Source: GCA-2733415 sp964635575 (lineage in GTDB: Bacteria; Bacteroidota; Bacteroidia; Flavobacteriales; Flavobacteriaceae). From it: a DNA stretch of 15,210 nucleotides. The translations under genes and the position numbers were made by a program. This document shows, piece after piece, positions 15,180-15,210 of the stretch. Each line of letters begins with the position of its first letter. Positions within the stretch are counted from its first letter, which is position 1. The notes under the pieces are model-generated. The model was given only the letters and a program-made list of their open reading frames with translations. It did no database searches and was not told the DNA's origin. The stretch covers positions 1 to 15,210 of the forward strand of contig CAZWNY010000046.1 in NCBI GenBank assembly GCA_964635575.1. The letters run 5' to 3'.

Positions 15180-15210
15180 AACTCTCAAGAAAAACTAATT
15201 CTTGAGAGTT
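15180..15210 (-). terminator. Terminator of a minus-strand gene lying right of the window
   Basis: A perfect 12-bp stem pairs AACTCTCAAGAA (15180-15191) with TTCTTGAGAGTT (15199-15210) around a 7-nt loop. On the minus strand it is followed by a T-rich run (complement of the A-rich 15169-15180). It separates an unseen upstream gene from the gldH-like gene. Confidence 0.8.

Noticed and set aside
1..15210. Defence system, phage, insertion sequence, CRISPR array, tRNA or rRNA
   Set aside because: Reading both strands, I found no nuclease, transposase, integrase, regularly spaced repeat or cloverleaf sequence.

Overview
The window looks like chromosomal DNA of a marine-type member of the Flavobacteriaceae (Bacteroidota). 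The DNA is very A+T-rich. Good matches to the Bacteroidota promoter (TTG, about 20 nt, TAnnTTTG) stand in front of genes, with no clear Shine-Dalgarno sequences. Gene content also fits: a GSCFA protein, a PorT-family beta-barrel, a GldH-like gliding lipoprotein, and an overlapping dCMP deaminase / S41 peptidase pair. Most of it is ordinary core genome. I see no phage, insertion sequence, CRISPR array, tRNA, rRNA or recognisable defence system.

Layout. (1) 1-894, plus: the 3' part of an arsenosugar-type arsenite methyltransferase (ArsM) whose frame is broken by two stops at codons 25-27 and 61-63. It shares a strong two-way terminator with the convergent GSCFA gene (975-1922, minus). (2) 1923-2728: about 800 bp without an intact gene. 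It holds a frameshifted relic of a small Xre-type repressor (1995-2217, minus) that still has a good promoter, and a terminator just before rpoN with no visible gene to terminate. (3) 2729-4782, plus: rpoN (sigma-54) translationally coupled to a membrane protein that I identify as a divergent PAP2-phosphatase relative. (4) 4845-5543, minus: a PorT-family outer-membrane barrel. (5) 5728-7171, minus: a TetR-type repressor and an alpha/beta hydrolase in one operon, with two near-perfect palindromes over the repressor's promoter. (6) 7347-9351, plus: dCMP deaminase overlapping a periplasmic carboxy-terminal processing protease, behind the best promoter of the window. (7) 9418-10278, minus: a metallo-beta-lactamase-fold hydrolase. 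(8) 10380-14492: two unrelated monovalent-cation/proton antiporters transcribed divergently, a CPA2 type (minus) and a CPA1 type (plus). Each carries a cytosolic TrkA/RCK-like module with a decayed glycine motif. A small four-cysteine lipoprotein lies between them as first gene of the CPA1 operon. (9) 14541-15017, minus: a GldH-like lipoprotein, and at the right edge a terminator for a minus-strand gene outside the window.

How they fit together. The antiporter pair with its lipoprotein forms an ion/pH homeostasis locus. The TetR/hydrolase pair looks like a self-repressed detoxification or catabolic unit with unknown ligand. The PorT-family and GldH-like proteins are cell-envelope parts typical of this family. 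The observations most worth checking are the double nonsense in arsM, the Xre relic, the divergent PAP2 relative coupled to rpoN, the palindromes at the TetR promoter, and the antiporter locus with its repeat-containing promoter region.
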